Assembly (NCBI GenBank): GCA_028564925.1
Contig: CM053032.1
Coordinates: forward strand, 117,705,490-117,769,489
Source: Lithobates sylvaticus
Lineage: Eukaryota; Chordata; Amphibia; Anura; Ranidae
DNA: 64,000 nucleotides
Direction: 5' to 3'
Positions 10,381-20,819 of the stretch are shown piece by piece; position 1 is the first letter of the stretch, and every line of letters begins with the position of its first letter. Below the pieces are notes generated by a model that saw only the letters and a list, made by a program, of their open reading frames with translations, searched no databases and was not told the origin of the DNA. The translations under genes were made by a program, and so were the position numbers.

Positions 10381-12241
10381 ATGTATGGAAGGCCAACAAG
10401 GAGAGGAAGACAGTCACAAGCCAAGAAAAGAGGGCAAGGAGGCTCTGTGTCTAGAGACAACAGTGCTGGTCATGGACGCGGTGCATCGTCATCAGCACGT
10501 GGCCATGGGACATGCTTGTCCTTATTTTCGGCAGCTGGACATGTTGAGCCGCATCATGCCGAAGACTTGGTAGAGTGGATGACCAAGCCCTCCTCATCCT
10601 CCTCATCTTCTCTCACCCAGGCTCAGAGTACTGGCAAAGCAGCTGCCAATGCGTACTCTTCCCTCATCTCAATGTCATCAGTCACTCCTTTCCTAGACCC
10701 ACCATGTCCTGAGGAGTCCCCCAAACTGTTTGACCACAGTGTTGGGTACATGCTCCAGGAGGATGCCCAGTGTTTTGAAGGCTCTGATGATGATACCCAA
10801 CTAGAGGAAGGCAGTAGCGTGAGCGCAGAGAGAGAGGATGCTCAAGGACAGCAATCTGGCAGTCATGTTCCATCAGTTGCAGCATACTCCGGCTCTCTAA
10901 CGGCATGTGGAAGGCAATGTCCATGCCTCGCTGGACAGGGCGGTCAGCGGTAAGGTGCATATTACCGCTGACTCATGGTCCAGCAGGCATGGACAGGGAC
11001 GTTACCTATCTTTCACGGCCCACTGGGTCACTCTTTTGGCAGCTGGGAAGGATGCAGGACAAGGTGCAGTAGTGTTGGAGGTTGTTCCACCACCATGCCT
11101 CCAAAATTCTACTACTGGTTGTGACACACCTCTCTCCTCCACCCCCTCCTCTTCTTCTTCCTCCATGGCCTCTTCCTGTCCTTTGCCTCGGAACCAGCGG
11201 TGCTCCGTAGGCGTTCAAGGGGCTACCCAAGTACGCAGGTAAAAAGATGCCATGCCGTGCTTGCGCTGGTGTGTTTGGGGGACAGAAGCCACACTGGGGC
11301 AGAGGTTCTTTCAGCTCTGCAGGGGCAGGCCGAGAGGTGGTTGGCACCACACCAGCTTAAGCTAGGAATGGTGGTTTGCAACAATGGCACCAACCTCCTC
11401 TCCGCCCTGCGACAGGGACAACTGACCCATGTGCCCTGTATGGCTGACATCCTTAAATTGGTGGTGCAGCGGTTCTTGGGCAGGTACCCAGGCTTACAGG
11501 ATGTCCTGAGGCAGGCCAGGAAAGTCTGTGTACATTTCCGCCGATCGTATAATGCCAGTGCTCGGCTGGCTGAGCTGCAAAAGGAGTTGAACCTGCCCAA
11601 GAACCGCCTTATACGTGACATGCCCACAAGGTGGAACTTAACGTTGGCCATGCTGCAGCGACTGCACACGCAGCAGAGGGCCATCAATGAGTACCTGTGC
11701 GACTACGGCATGAGGACAGGGTGAGGGGAGCTTGTATTTTTTTCACCACGCCAGTGGAGCATGATCAGGGATGCATGCACTGTCCTGTCACCATTTGAGG
11801 AGGCCAGGAGGATGGTGAGCAGTGACAGTGCATGCATCAGTGACACTGTACCTCTTGTCCACCTGTTGAAGCATACGCTGCATGGGATAATGGACAGGGC
11901 ACTTGAGGCAGAACAGAGGCAGGAAGAGGAGGACTTCCTTGCCTCTCAAGGCCCCCTTTATCCAGACAGTGTTCCTTCTCTCCCACCCATCACACAGGAA
12001 GAGGATGAGGAGGAGGAGGAGGATTGTGTCAGCATGGCGGTGGAGCCTGGCACTCAGCATCAGCAGCAGCAGTCTTTTAGGGATGATTTACAGTCCCAAG
12101 AAACCGTTGGACTTGTACGTGGCTGGGAGGAGGTGGCTGCGGATCATGTCATCCTTAGTGACCCAGAAGACTCCGGACCGAATGCCTCAGCTAACCTACG
12201 TTGCATGGCCTCCCTGATCCTGCAAAGCCTGCGGAAGGATC
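10381..12241 (+). pseudogene. hAT transposase, copy A, N-terminal and core part
   Basis: The start ATG at 10381 (MYGRPTRRGRQSQ) matches the start of copy B. An acidic, Ser-rich N-terminal region follows (to about 10900). The reading then jumps from the linker straight to the RNase H-like core, so the BED zinc finger seen in B (about 14430-14580) and C is deleted. The first catalytic Asp is present in ITADSWSS (codon 10970-10972). The second motif reads VVCNNGTN, with Asn (11380-11382) where B has Asp. Further pieces (11200-11724, 11761-12241) cover the insertion domain with RYPGLQDVLRQARKVCVHFR and DMPTRW. The frame shifts around 10900-11200 and stops at about 11722. Copy B interrupts the gene at 12242-12249, and the C-terminal part resumes at 18859. 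Confidence 0.88.
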
Positions 12242-12480
12242 CTTGTATTTAGGGATGGGCCTGGTGTTCGATTTGAACCCACGTTCGAATCGAGCACCGG
12301 GCGTTCGCCCGCTCGGCAAGCCCAGAACTAATTGGGCCGTTCGCATCACATTCGTGTGATGCGAGCGGCCCGCAATGCATTGTGGCCGGCGCAGTGCATT
12401 GCTGGCTGATGATTGGCCAAGCATGCACTGTGACCCCGCATGCTTGGCAAATCACAGCGCCGGCAGCGAGGAGAGCAATA

Positions 12481-12511
12481 ATTGGCTACAGGCAGGACGC
12501 CTGTAGCCAAT
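12481..12511. repeat. Perfect hairpin near 5' end of hAT copy B
   Basis: ATTGGCTACAGGC and GCCTGTAGCCAAT form a perfect 13-bp stem with a 5-base loop. The same hairpin is conserved in copy D (2234-2264). Just upstream a second stem pairs GATTGGCCAAGCATGC with GCATGCTTGGCAAATC (12411-12453), also present in C and D. Subterminal palindromes like these are possible transposase binding or folding sites, which is inference. Confidence 0.8.
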
Positions 12512-12544
12512 TAATGCTCAGGGGCTTTAGTACACGCCCCAATG

Positions 12545-12551
12545 TATAAAA
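12545..12551 (+). promoter_or_regulatory. TATA box of hAT copy B
   Basis: TATAAAA within CCCCAATGTATAAAAGGCCG is the best TATA match among the family-1 copies. It lies about 300 bases inside the 5' end and upstream of the leader array. Role inferred from position and conservation. Confidence 0.55.
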
Positions 12552-12869
12552 GGCCGCCACGCCGTCGGCCCAGGGCACATGTGTTCCGGCTTTGAGAAGA
12601 GTGAATAGGCAGTCTGCTGGTTCATTCGTTCATTGCTAAACCTATGCTGATTCTTTCAATACTATTACTGATCATTTCTGCTGATTGCACTGCTGAGTGT
12701 GACATTATCTGCTGCTGGGGATTAGTCTGGTGTGTGCGTGCTGTTAGTACAGCATTGCAGTAGCACCCATTGCAGTGCTGTTAGAACAGCATTGCACCCT
12801 AACTTTCTGTCCCAACCTTCTGTCCCAACCTTCTATCCCATCCCAGGCAGGCAGACAGGCAGGGATTTA

Positions 12870-13580
12870 TATGAGCCATATTGTTTGTGTCAGCACACAT
12901 AGGAGCTAGTGTGTGTGTTGTCAGCACACATAGGAGCTATATTTTTTTGTCAGCACACATAGGAGATATAGTGTGTTGTCAGCACACATAGGAGCTATAG
13001 TGTGTTTGTGTCAGCACACATAGGACCTATAGTGTGTTTATGTCAGCACACATAGGACCTATAGTGTGTTGTGAGCACACATAGGAGCTATATTTTTTTG
13101 TCAGCACACATAGGAGCTATAGTGTGTTTATGTCAGCACACATAGGAGCTATAGTGTGTTGTCAGCACACATAGGAGCTATAGTGTGTTGTCAGCACACA
13201 TAGGAGCTATAGTGTGTTTGTGTCAGCACACATAGGAGCTATAGTGTGTTTGTGTCAGCACACATAGGAGCTATAGTGTGTTGTCAGCACACATAGGAGC
13301 TATAGTGTGTTGTCAGCACACAAAGGAGCTATAGTGTGTTTGTGTCAGCACACATAGGAGCTATAGTGTGTTGTGAGCACACATAGGAGCTATATTGTTT
13401 TGTCAGCACACATAGGAGCTATAGTGTGTTGTCAGCACACATAGGAGCTATAGTGTGTTGTCAGCACACATAGGAGCTATAGTGTGTTGTCAGCACACAT
13501 AGGAGCTATAGTGTGTTTGTGTCAGCACACATAGGAGCTAGTGTGTGTCAGCACACATAGGAGCTAGTGTGTGTGTGTCA
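12870..13580. repeat. Leader tandem array of hAT copy B (about 30-bp unit)
   Basis: About two dozen units of GTCAGCACACATAGGAGCTA plus TAGTGTGTT (29-33 bp) sit between promoter and transposase start. One unit in reverse complement aligns with half of the 64-bp unit of copy D (AACACACTA...CCTATG...GTGCT). A single A/C-type unit follows at about 13640-13700. Confidence 0.92.
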
Positions 13581-13709
13581 GCCCAGTTCTTGTCATCCAA
13601 GGCAGCCTCTATCTGCCATAGGGCCCTGTTACTGTCATCTAAGGCATCCATCTGCAGGAGTTAGTGTGTGTGCTGTGTGACTCCAGCACAATATACACTA
13701 CCCACTACA

Positions 13710-16700
13710 ATGGCTGGAAGACCGCCAAGGAGAGGCAGACAGTCCCAAAGCAAGAACACAGGGCAAGCAGGCTCTGTTTCTAGAGACAACAGTGCTGGTC
13801 GTGGACGTGGTCGTGAATCGTCATCAGCACGTGGCCATGGGACACGCTTGTCCTTGTTTTCGGCAGCTGGACATGTTGAGCCGCATCATGCCGAAGGCTT
13901 GGTAGAATGGATGACCAAGCCCTCCTCATCCTCCTCATCCTCTCTCACCCAGGCTCAGGGTACTGGCAGAGCAGCTGCCAACGCGTACTCAATGGCATCA
14001 TCAGGCACCCCTTCCCTAGACCCACCATGTCCTCCTGAGGAGTCCCCCGAACTGTTTGAGCACAGTGTTGGGTACATGCTCCAGGAGGATGCCCAACGAT
14101 TTGAAGGCTCGGATGATGATACCCAGCTTGAGGAAGGCAGTAGTGTGCGCGCAGAGAGAGGGGATGCTGAAGGACAGCAATCTGGCAGTCATGTTCCACC
14201 AGCTGCAGCCCACTGCCAAGTTTGCTCTAGTGGTGAAGAGGGAGGGGATGATGAGGTCACTGACTCCACCTGGGTGCCTGAAGGGAGAGAGGAGGAGGAG
14301 GAGGATGCGGCGGCACATGTCCATTGAGGCAGGATGCCCTCCAGAGGCAAGCTAGAGGCCAGCACACCAACTGAATCGCTCCGCAGAGCTCCGCCTGAGC
14401 AGGGCGCTGCCTCTGCACGTTATCACAAAAGTTCTTTGGTGTGAGCCTTTTTTGAGACGAGTACATCAGATCGCACCACTGCTATTTGCAATATTTGTCT
14501 CAAGCGTATCTCGCGTGGCCAAAACATCAGCCGCTTGGGCACCACAAGCATGATCAGACATATGTCGACCTGCCATGCAGCTCTTTGGCAAGCGCACATT
14601 AAAGACCCCCACCAAAGAACAAAGTGGACCTCTCCTTGCTCCTCATCAGCTGGGATCTCCAACCCCACTATATCTTCAGTCCTCTCTGAAAGCTGCTCTG
14701 AGAGGACTGAAGGTGTAGAATTAGGTGTGTCACAACCAAGTACTTGCAGTACACCGACGTCCGATTGTAGCAGGCAAATTTCCCTGTCCCAGCTGCTGGA
14801 CCGTCGAAAGAAGTATACTCCCAGCCATCCACATGCCCAGCGGTTGAATGCTAGCTTGGCTAAATTGCTAGCACTTCAACTGCTGCCTTTTCAATTGGTA
14901 GACTCCGCCCCCTTCCGTGAGTTTGTTCAATGTGCGGTTCCTCAGTGGCAGGTTCCCAAACGCCACTTTTTCTCACGGAAGGCGATTCCGGCTCGGCTCA
15001 CAGCCCATTGGGTCACTCTATTGGCAGCTGGGAGGGATGCAGGACAAGGTACAGTAGTGTTGGAGGTTGTTTCCGCCACCACGCCTCCAAAATGCTACTA
15101 CTGGTTGTGACACACCTCTCTCCTCCACCCCCTCCTCTTCTTCTTCCTCCATGGCCTCTTCGAGTGCTCTGTCCTCGGAACCAGCGGTGCTCCGTAGGCG
15201 TACAAGGGGCTACGCGAGTATGCAGGCAAAAAGATGCCATGCCGTGCTTGCGCTGGTGTGTTTGGGGGACAGGAGCCACACTGGGGCAGAGGTTCTGGCA
15301 GCTCTGCAGGGGCAGGCCGAGAGGTGATTGACGCCACGCCAGCTTAAGCCAGGAATGGTGGTTTCTGACAATGGCACCAACCTCCTCAACGCCCTGCGAC
15401 AGGGGCAGCTCACCCATGTGCCCTGTATGGCTCACGTCCTCAACTTGGTGGTGCAGCGGTTCTTGGGCAGGTACCCAGGCTTACAGGATGTCCTGAGGCA
15501 GGCCAGGAAAGTCTGTGTGCATTTCCGCCGATCGTATAATGCCAGTGCTCAGCTGGCTGAGCTGCAAAAGGAGTTGAACCTGCCCAAGAACCGCCTAATA
15601 TGTGACATGCCCACCAGGTGGAACTCAACGTTGGCCATGCTGCAGCGACTGCAGTACCAGGACAGGGTCAGGGGAGCTTGGCTTTTTTTCCCCACGCCAG
15701 TGGAGCATGATCAGGGATGCATGCACTGTCCTGTCACCATTTGAGGAGGCCACGAGGATGGTGAGCAGTGACAGTGCATGCATCAGTGACACTGTACCTC
15801 TTGTCCACCTGTTGGAGCATACGCTGCGTGGGATAATGGACAGGGCACTTGAGACAGAACAGAGGCAGGAAGAGGAGGACTTCCTTGCCTCTCAAGGCCC
15901 CCTTTATCCAGACAGTGTTCCTTCTGTCCCACCCATCACACAGGAAGAGGATGGGGAGGAGGAGGAGGATTGTGTGAGCATGGAGGTGGAGCCTGGCACT
16001 CAGCATCAGCAGCAGCAGTCTTTTAGGGATGATGTACAGTCAAAACAAACCAGTGGACTTGTACGTGGCTGGGAGGAGGTGGCTGGCGATCATGTCATCC
16101 TCAGTAACCCAGAAGACTCCGGACCGAATGCCTCAGCTAACCTACGTTGCATGGCCTCCGTGATCCTGAAAAGCCTGCGGAAGGATCCTCGTTTTTTTCG
16201 GATCAAGGAGAGGGACCATTACTGGCTGGCCACTCTCCTTGATCCACGGTACAAGGGTAAGGTTGCGGACCTTATCTTGCCGTCGCAGAGGGAGCAGAGG
16301 ATGAGACATCTCAGGGAGGCCTTGCAGAAAGGTCTGTGCAACGCGTTCCCAGAAACTGGGAGGTTACAAACTCCTGGTCCTGGACGACGAGTTGCTGAGG
16401 CTTCGGTCAGTAGCAGAAGGAGCGGTGGGGAAGGTGGACGTCTGACCGATGCGTTCAGACAATTTTTTAGTCCGCAGCCCCAAGGTATGATCTGTTCCAG
16501 CAACCATCGCCAGCGTCTGATATACATGGTGCAGGAATACCTAGGGGCAAGGTCAGACTTGGACACCTTTCCCACCAAAAATCCTCTGGCTTACTGGGTC
16601 TTGAGGATGGATCACTGGCCAGAGCTTGCACAGTATGCAATTGAGCTACTGGCCTGTCCTGCATCCAGCGTTCTTTCCGAACGCACATTCAGTGCTGCTG

Positions 16701-16828
16701 GAGGATTTGTCACCGATCACAGGGTGCGCCTGTCCACCGACTCGGTTGATCAACTGACCTTCATAAAGATGAATCAGTCTTGGATCACCACCAGCTACCA
16801 GGCACCTGAAGCGGATAGAACTGAATAA
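13710..16828 (+). pseudogene. hAT transposase (BED finger, family 1), copy B
   Basis: The start at 13710 (MAGRPPRRGRQSQ) is chosen by agreement with copy A. An in-frame upstream ATG at 13668 lies in a less conserved stretch. Domains in order are an acidic Ser-rich N-terminus; a BED zinc finger (about 14430-14580) with CNIC and H-x5-H; a linker with RKKYTPSHPHAQRLN; the RNase H-like core with the second Asp in VVSDNGTN (codon 15367-15369); an acidic insertion; and the hAT C-terminal dimerisation region with ACPASSVLSERTFSAAGG (about 16650-16710), whose SER supplies the catalytic Glu. Defects seen are TGA at 14325 and 14442, loss of the stretch holding the first Asp near 14990, an extra base near 15068, TGA at 15325 and a small deletion near 15650. 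It cannot encode a working enzyme. The C-terminal 408-codon frame (15602-16828) is open. Confidence 0.92.
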
Positions 16829-16964
16829 TTTATAATGTCACATCCCTTCAAGACTGCCTATGCTGATGCTGAGTGACTGTCCTGTTATGTTCACTGACTA
16901 TCCTCTTCCTCCTCCTCAATGATCCATTCCAAAAAAAAAAAGAACATTTTTGTTTCTGGGTGCC

Positions 16965-17815
16965 ACCACACCAGTGCCTAAGGCACAATTTTTCAGCCCC
17001 TGTATAACAGGGGCGTGTAATTACAATTTAAAAAAAAAATGCTTCGCAACAGGTCTGACTGCTGTGCTCCAAGTACAGTATCTGTGAGGGGTTGCAGTGT
17101 TGTGGCACCAGCACCAGTGCCTAAGGCATAATTTTTCAGCCCCTGTTTAACAGGGGCGTGTAATTACAATTTTTTTAAGCAATGCTTCGCAACAGGTCTG
17201 ACTGCTGTGCTCCAAGTACAGTATCTGTGAGGGGTTGCAGTGTTGGGGCACCAGCACCAGTGCCTAAGGCACAATTTTTTAGCCCCTGTTTAACAGGGGC
17301 GTGTAATTACAATTTTTTAAGCAATGCTTCACAACAGGTCTGACTGCTGTGCTCCAAGTACAGTATCTGCAAGGGGTTGCAGTGTTGTGGCACCAGCACC
17401 AGTGCCTAAGGCACAATTTTTCAGCCCCTGTTGGCGTGTTATTACAATTTTTTAAGCAATGCTTCGCAACAGGTCTGACTGCTGTGCTCCAAGTACAGTA
17501 TCTGTAAAGGGGTTGCAGTGTTGTGGCACCAGCACCAGTGCCTAAGGCACAATTTTTCAGCCCCTGTTTAACAGGGGCATGTAATTACAAATCTTGATCT
17601 AATAGTTCACAGCAGGGCCCATTCCTGCGCCCACCAAGAGTAACTGTGAGGGCTTACAGTCTTGTGGCAACACCGTCCACCACCACCACCAAAGGCCCAA
17701 TTTTTCTGCCCTGTTCAACGGGTGCATGCAATTACAAATCTTGATCTAATAACTCACAGCAGGGCCAATTCCTGTGCCCACCAAGAGTAACTGTGAGGGC
17801 TTACAGTGTTGTGGC
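16965..17815. repeat. 3' tandem repeats of hAT copy B
   Basis: Units of about 140 bp, each with GGCACCAGCACCAGTGCC, CAGCCCCTGTTTAACAGGGG and TCTGACTGCTGTGCTCC, recur at about 17104, 17248, 17391 and 17526. Two longer related units of about 165 bp follow (17600-17815). Each unit contains the small palindrome CCCCTGTTTAACAGGGG. Copy A has the same kind of repeats after its gene. Confidence 0.88.
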
Positions 17816-17856
17816 TACACCAACATCTAATGGGGCAAATTTCTGCAGAGTATATA

Positions 17857-18279
17857 CGGCAGGAATACCCCTACTTTCAAACATCCAACTTACAAACGAC
17901 TCCTACTTGCAAACGGAAGGAGAAAACAGGAAGTGAGAGGAAATCTACCCCTAGGAAGGGAAATTCGATCATGTTAGATTTAATTTGGGAAAAAGGTATC
18001 TCCTCTCTACTGATGCTTTATCACCAATCCTTGTTTCAATTAGAACCCCACTTTTCCAAAAACATTTTTCATTGGGACGGAAAGTGAGGTGAAATGTGCA
18101 AAGACAGAAAATGTTACAGGGGTGATAACCCCTCCCTATGTTCTCCAAAAAGCTTAAAAATAGATTTTTTTTGGGATGGAGCTACACTTCATAATGTACC
18201 TGTTCAGATTCTACTTAAGAACAAACCTACAGTCCCTCTCTTGTTTGCACCGCCTATATACTGCTGTTCAGAGTATATA
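17857..18279. mobile_element. Possible 0.4-kb insertion in hAT copy B
   Basis: The direct repeat CAGAGTATATA flanks this stretch (17846-17856 and 18269-18279), and it has no counterpart in copy A. Its start (CAACTTACAAACGACTCCTACTTGCAAACGG region) resembles the TA MITE at 55850. Superfamily and exact ends are not resolved, and a chance repeat rich in TA cannot be excluded. Confidence 0.4.
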
Positions 18280-18858
18280 GGGTTGTAGGTATAGGGTTTT
18301 ATTTTGGGTGCGGGGTCCCCCTTAATATCCATACAAGACCCAAAGGGGCTGGGGTGGGGTGATGGGGTAGCCATGCCATTTTTCTCAAGGATTTTCAGCC
18401 ATATGGCCAGGACAAGACATGACATTAAAGCCGCAAGTGGTTTTAAATGGCTTCTTTTTTTCCTTTACAAATGTCATTTTGTGCAGGGACAGTTCTAAAC
18501 ACGGGAAACACATGCCACTTCACAGGCATACTTTAGACACCCCCCAGGTACCATATTTAAAGGAATATTTCACTTTTTTTTCACTTTATGCATCATTAAA
18601 ATGACTGCTCCCGAAAAAACTTTAGTTTTTAAAAGTTCTTTTTGCATTGATATATGTCCCCTGGGGCAGGACCCGGGTCCCCAAACCTGTTTTATGACAA
18701 TAACTTGCATATTGGCCGTTGTAATTACCAATTTTGATTTCGAACGTTCGCGTCCATTGTAACGAATAGGGTTCGAAAATTCACGCAAACTTTCGGTCCG
18801 TTCGAAGGTTCTGGTGCGAACCGAACCCGGGGGTGTTCGGCTCATCCCTACTTGTATT

Positions 18859-19480
18859 CTTCAGATCAAGAAGAGGGACCATTAGTCTCCTTGATCCACG
18901 GTACAAGGGTAAGGTTGCGGACCTTATCTTGCCGTCGCAGAGGGAGCAGAGGATGAGGCATCTCCGGGAGGCCTTGCAGAAAGGTCTGTGCAACGCGTTC
19001 CCAGAGACTGGGAGGTTACAAACTCCTGGTCCTGGACAACGAGTTGCTGAGGCTTCGGTCAGTAGCAGAAGGAGCAGTGGAGAAGGTGGCCTTCTGACCG
19101 ATGCGTTCAGACAATTTTTTAGTCCGCAGCCCCAAGGTATAATCGGTTCCTGCAACCATCGCCAGCGTCTGATATACATGGTGCAGGAATACCTAGGGGC
19201 AAGGTCAGACTTGGACACCTTTCCCACCAAAAATCCTCTGGCTTACTGGGTCTTGAGGATGGATCACTGGCCAGAGCTTGCACAGTATGCAATTGAGCTA
19301 CTGGCCTGTCCTGCATCCAGCGTTCTTTCGGAATGCACATTCAGTGCTGCTGGAGGCTTTGTCACCGATCACAGGGTGCGCCTGTCCACTGACTCGGTTG
19401 ATCGACTGACCTTCATAAAGATGAATCAGTCTTGGATCACCACCAGCTACCAGGCACCTGAAGCTGATGTAACAGAATAA
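18859..19480 (+). pseudogene. hAT transposase, copy A, C-terminal part
   Basis: After copy B, copy A's gene resumes with LLDPRYKGKVADLILPSQ and continues to VLSECTFSAAGG and FIKMNQSWITTSYQ, almost identical to the end of copy B's gene. The catalytic Glu of the C-terminal motif is kept. The Arg next to it is Cys, unlike copy B. About 30 bases around the start are lost relative to copy B (RDHYWLAT region). It is a severed exon-like piece of the gene at 10381 with no function of its own. Confidence 0.9.
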
Positions 19481-19604
19481 TTTATTTTGAAATGTCACAT
19501 CCCTTCAAGACTGCCTATGCTGATGCTGAGTGACTGTCCTGTTATGTTGACTGACTATCCTCTTCCTCCTCAATGATCCTGATGATAGCTTGGAAGAACA
19601 TTTT

Positions 19605-20190
19605 TGTTTCTGGGTGCCACCACCAGTGGCTAAGGCCCAATTTTTCAGCCCCTGTTTAACAGGGGCATGTAACTACAATTTTTTATGCAATGCTTTGCAA
19701 CAGGTCTCATTGCTGTGCTCCAAGTACAGTATCTATGAGGGGTTGCAGTGTTGTGGCACCGGCACCAGTGGCTAAGGCCCAATTTTTCAGCCCCTGTTTA
19801 ACAGGGGCATGCAATTACAATTATTGATCTAATAATTCACAGCAGGGCCCATTCCTGCGCCCACCAAAGAGTAACTGTGAGGGCTTACAGTGTTGTGGCA
19901 ACACCGTCCACCACCACCCCCACCACTAAAGGCCCAATTTTTCTGCCTCTGTTCAACAGGGGCATGCAATTACAATTCTTGATCTAATAATTCATAGCAG
20001 GGCCCATTCCTGCGCCCACCAAGAGTAACTGTGAGGGCTTACAGTGTTGTAGCACCAGTACCACCACCAAAGGCCCAGTTTTTCCTACCACTGTTCAACA
20101 ATGGCATGTAATTACAATTCCTGATATAATAGTTCACAGCAGGGCGTTCCAGCGCCCACCAAGAGTAACTGTGAGGGCTTACAGTGTTGT
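19605..20190. repeat. 3' tandem repeats of hAT copy A
   Basis: Three to four units with CAGCCCCTGTTTAACAGGGGCATG and GGGCCCATTCCTGCGCCCACC correspond to the 140/165-bp repeats behind copy B's gene. Copy number and order differ from B. Confidence 0.8.
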
Positions 20191-20819
20191 TGGAGCTGTG
20201 GGTGGAGCTGTGGATTGGAGCCCTCCAGCTCGCTGGTATAAAACAGGGCAAGTTCTTTCCAACCCAAGAGCAACGGGCCAGTGACCAATGGGCATTGCGG
20301 ATGGCATTCCTGGGAGAGCGTCCCCAGGAGCAATGGGTGACTGATGGGGTAGCCATGCCATTTTTCTCAAAGATTTTCATCCATATTGCCAGGACAAGAC
20401 ATGACATTAAAGCCGCCAGCAGTTTTAAATAGCTTTTTTTCCTTTACAAATGTCATTTTGTTTAGGGAAACACATGCCACTTCACAGGCATACGTTAGAC
20501 ACCCCCAGGTATGATATTTAAAGGAATATTTAACTTTTTTTTTCACTTTATGCATCATTAAAATGACTGCTCCAGAAAAAATGTCTGTTTTTAAAACTTC
20601 TTTTTGCATTAATACATGTTCCCTGGGGCAGGACCCGGGCCCCCAAACCTTTTTTAGGACAATAACATGCATATTGGCCGTTATAATTAGCACTTTAGAT
20701 TTTGAACGTTCGCGTCCATTGTAATTAATAGGGTTCTAACGTTAGTGCGAACTTTCGGTCCGTTCGCAGGTTCTGGTGCAAACCGAACCGGGGGTGTTCG
20801 GCTCATCCCAAATTGTGAG

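Larger units (their letters stand above)
12250..18850 (+). mobile_element. hAT family 1, copy B, nested in copy A
   Basis: A 6.6-kb element with ends TAGGGATGGGCCTGGTGTTC and GGGTGTTCGGCTCATCCCTA lies within copy A's transposase gene. The 8-bp duplication CTTGTATT is exact at 12242-12249 and 18851-18858. Copy A's sequence on either side is collinear with B's own uninterrupted gene near 16185-16215. Both termini are intact. It contains a TATA box, a roughly 30-bp leader array, a full-length-order but broken transposase gene, 140-bp 3' repeats, and an extra 0.4-kb insertion near 17857-18279. Confidence 0.96.
9718..20811 (+). mobile_element. hAT family 1, copy A (contains copy B)
   Basis: It begins TAGGGATGAGCCCGGTGTTC and ends GGTGTTCGGCTCATCCCAA. 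The 8-bp target duplication ATTGTGAG is exact at 9710-9717 and 20812-20819. Removing the element and one duplicate restores the DIRS reading on the minus strand (METLLTI followed by SQAIQPGNWL). Without copy B and its duplicate, copy A is about 4.5 kb. Parts in order: terminal region, TATA box, tandem leader array, broken transposase gene in pieces (10381-12241 and 18859-19480), 3' repeats, terminal region. The strand is that of the transposase. Confidence 0.95.

Noticed and set aside
20160-20340. Promoter with TATAAAA near 20235
   Set aside because: It lies in the 3' region of hAT copy A with no gene downstream. A chance match is more likely.
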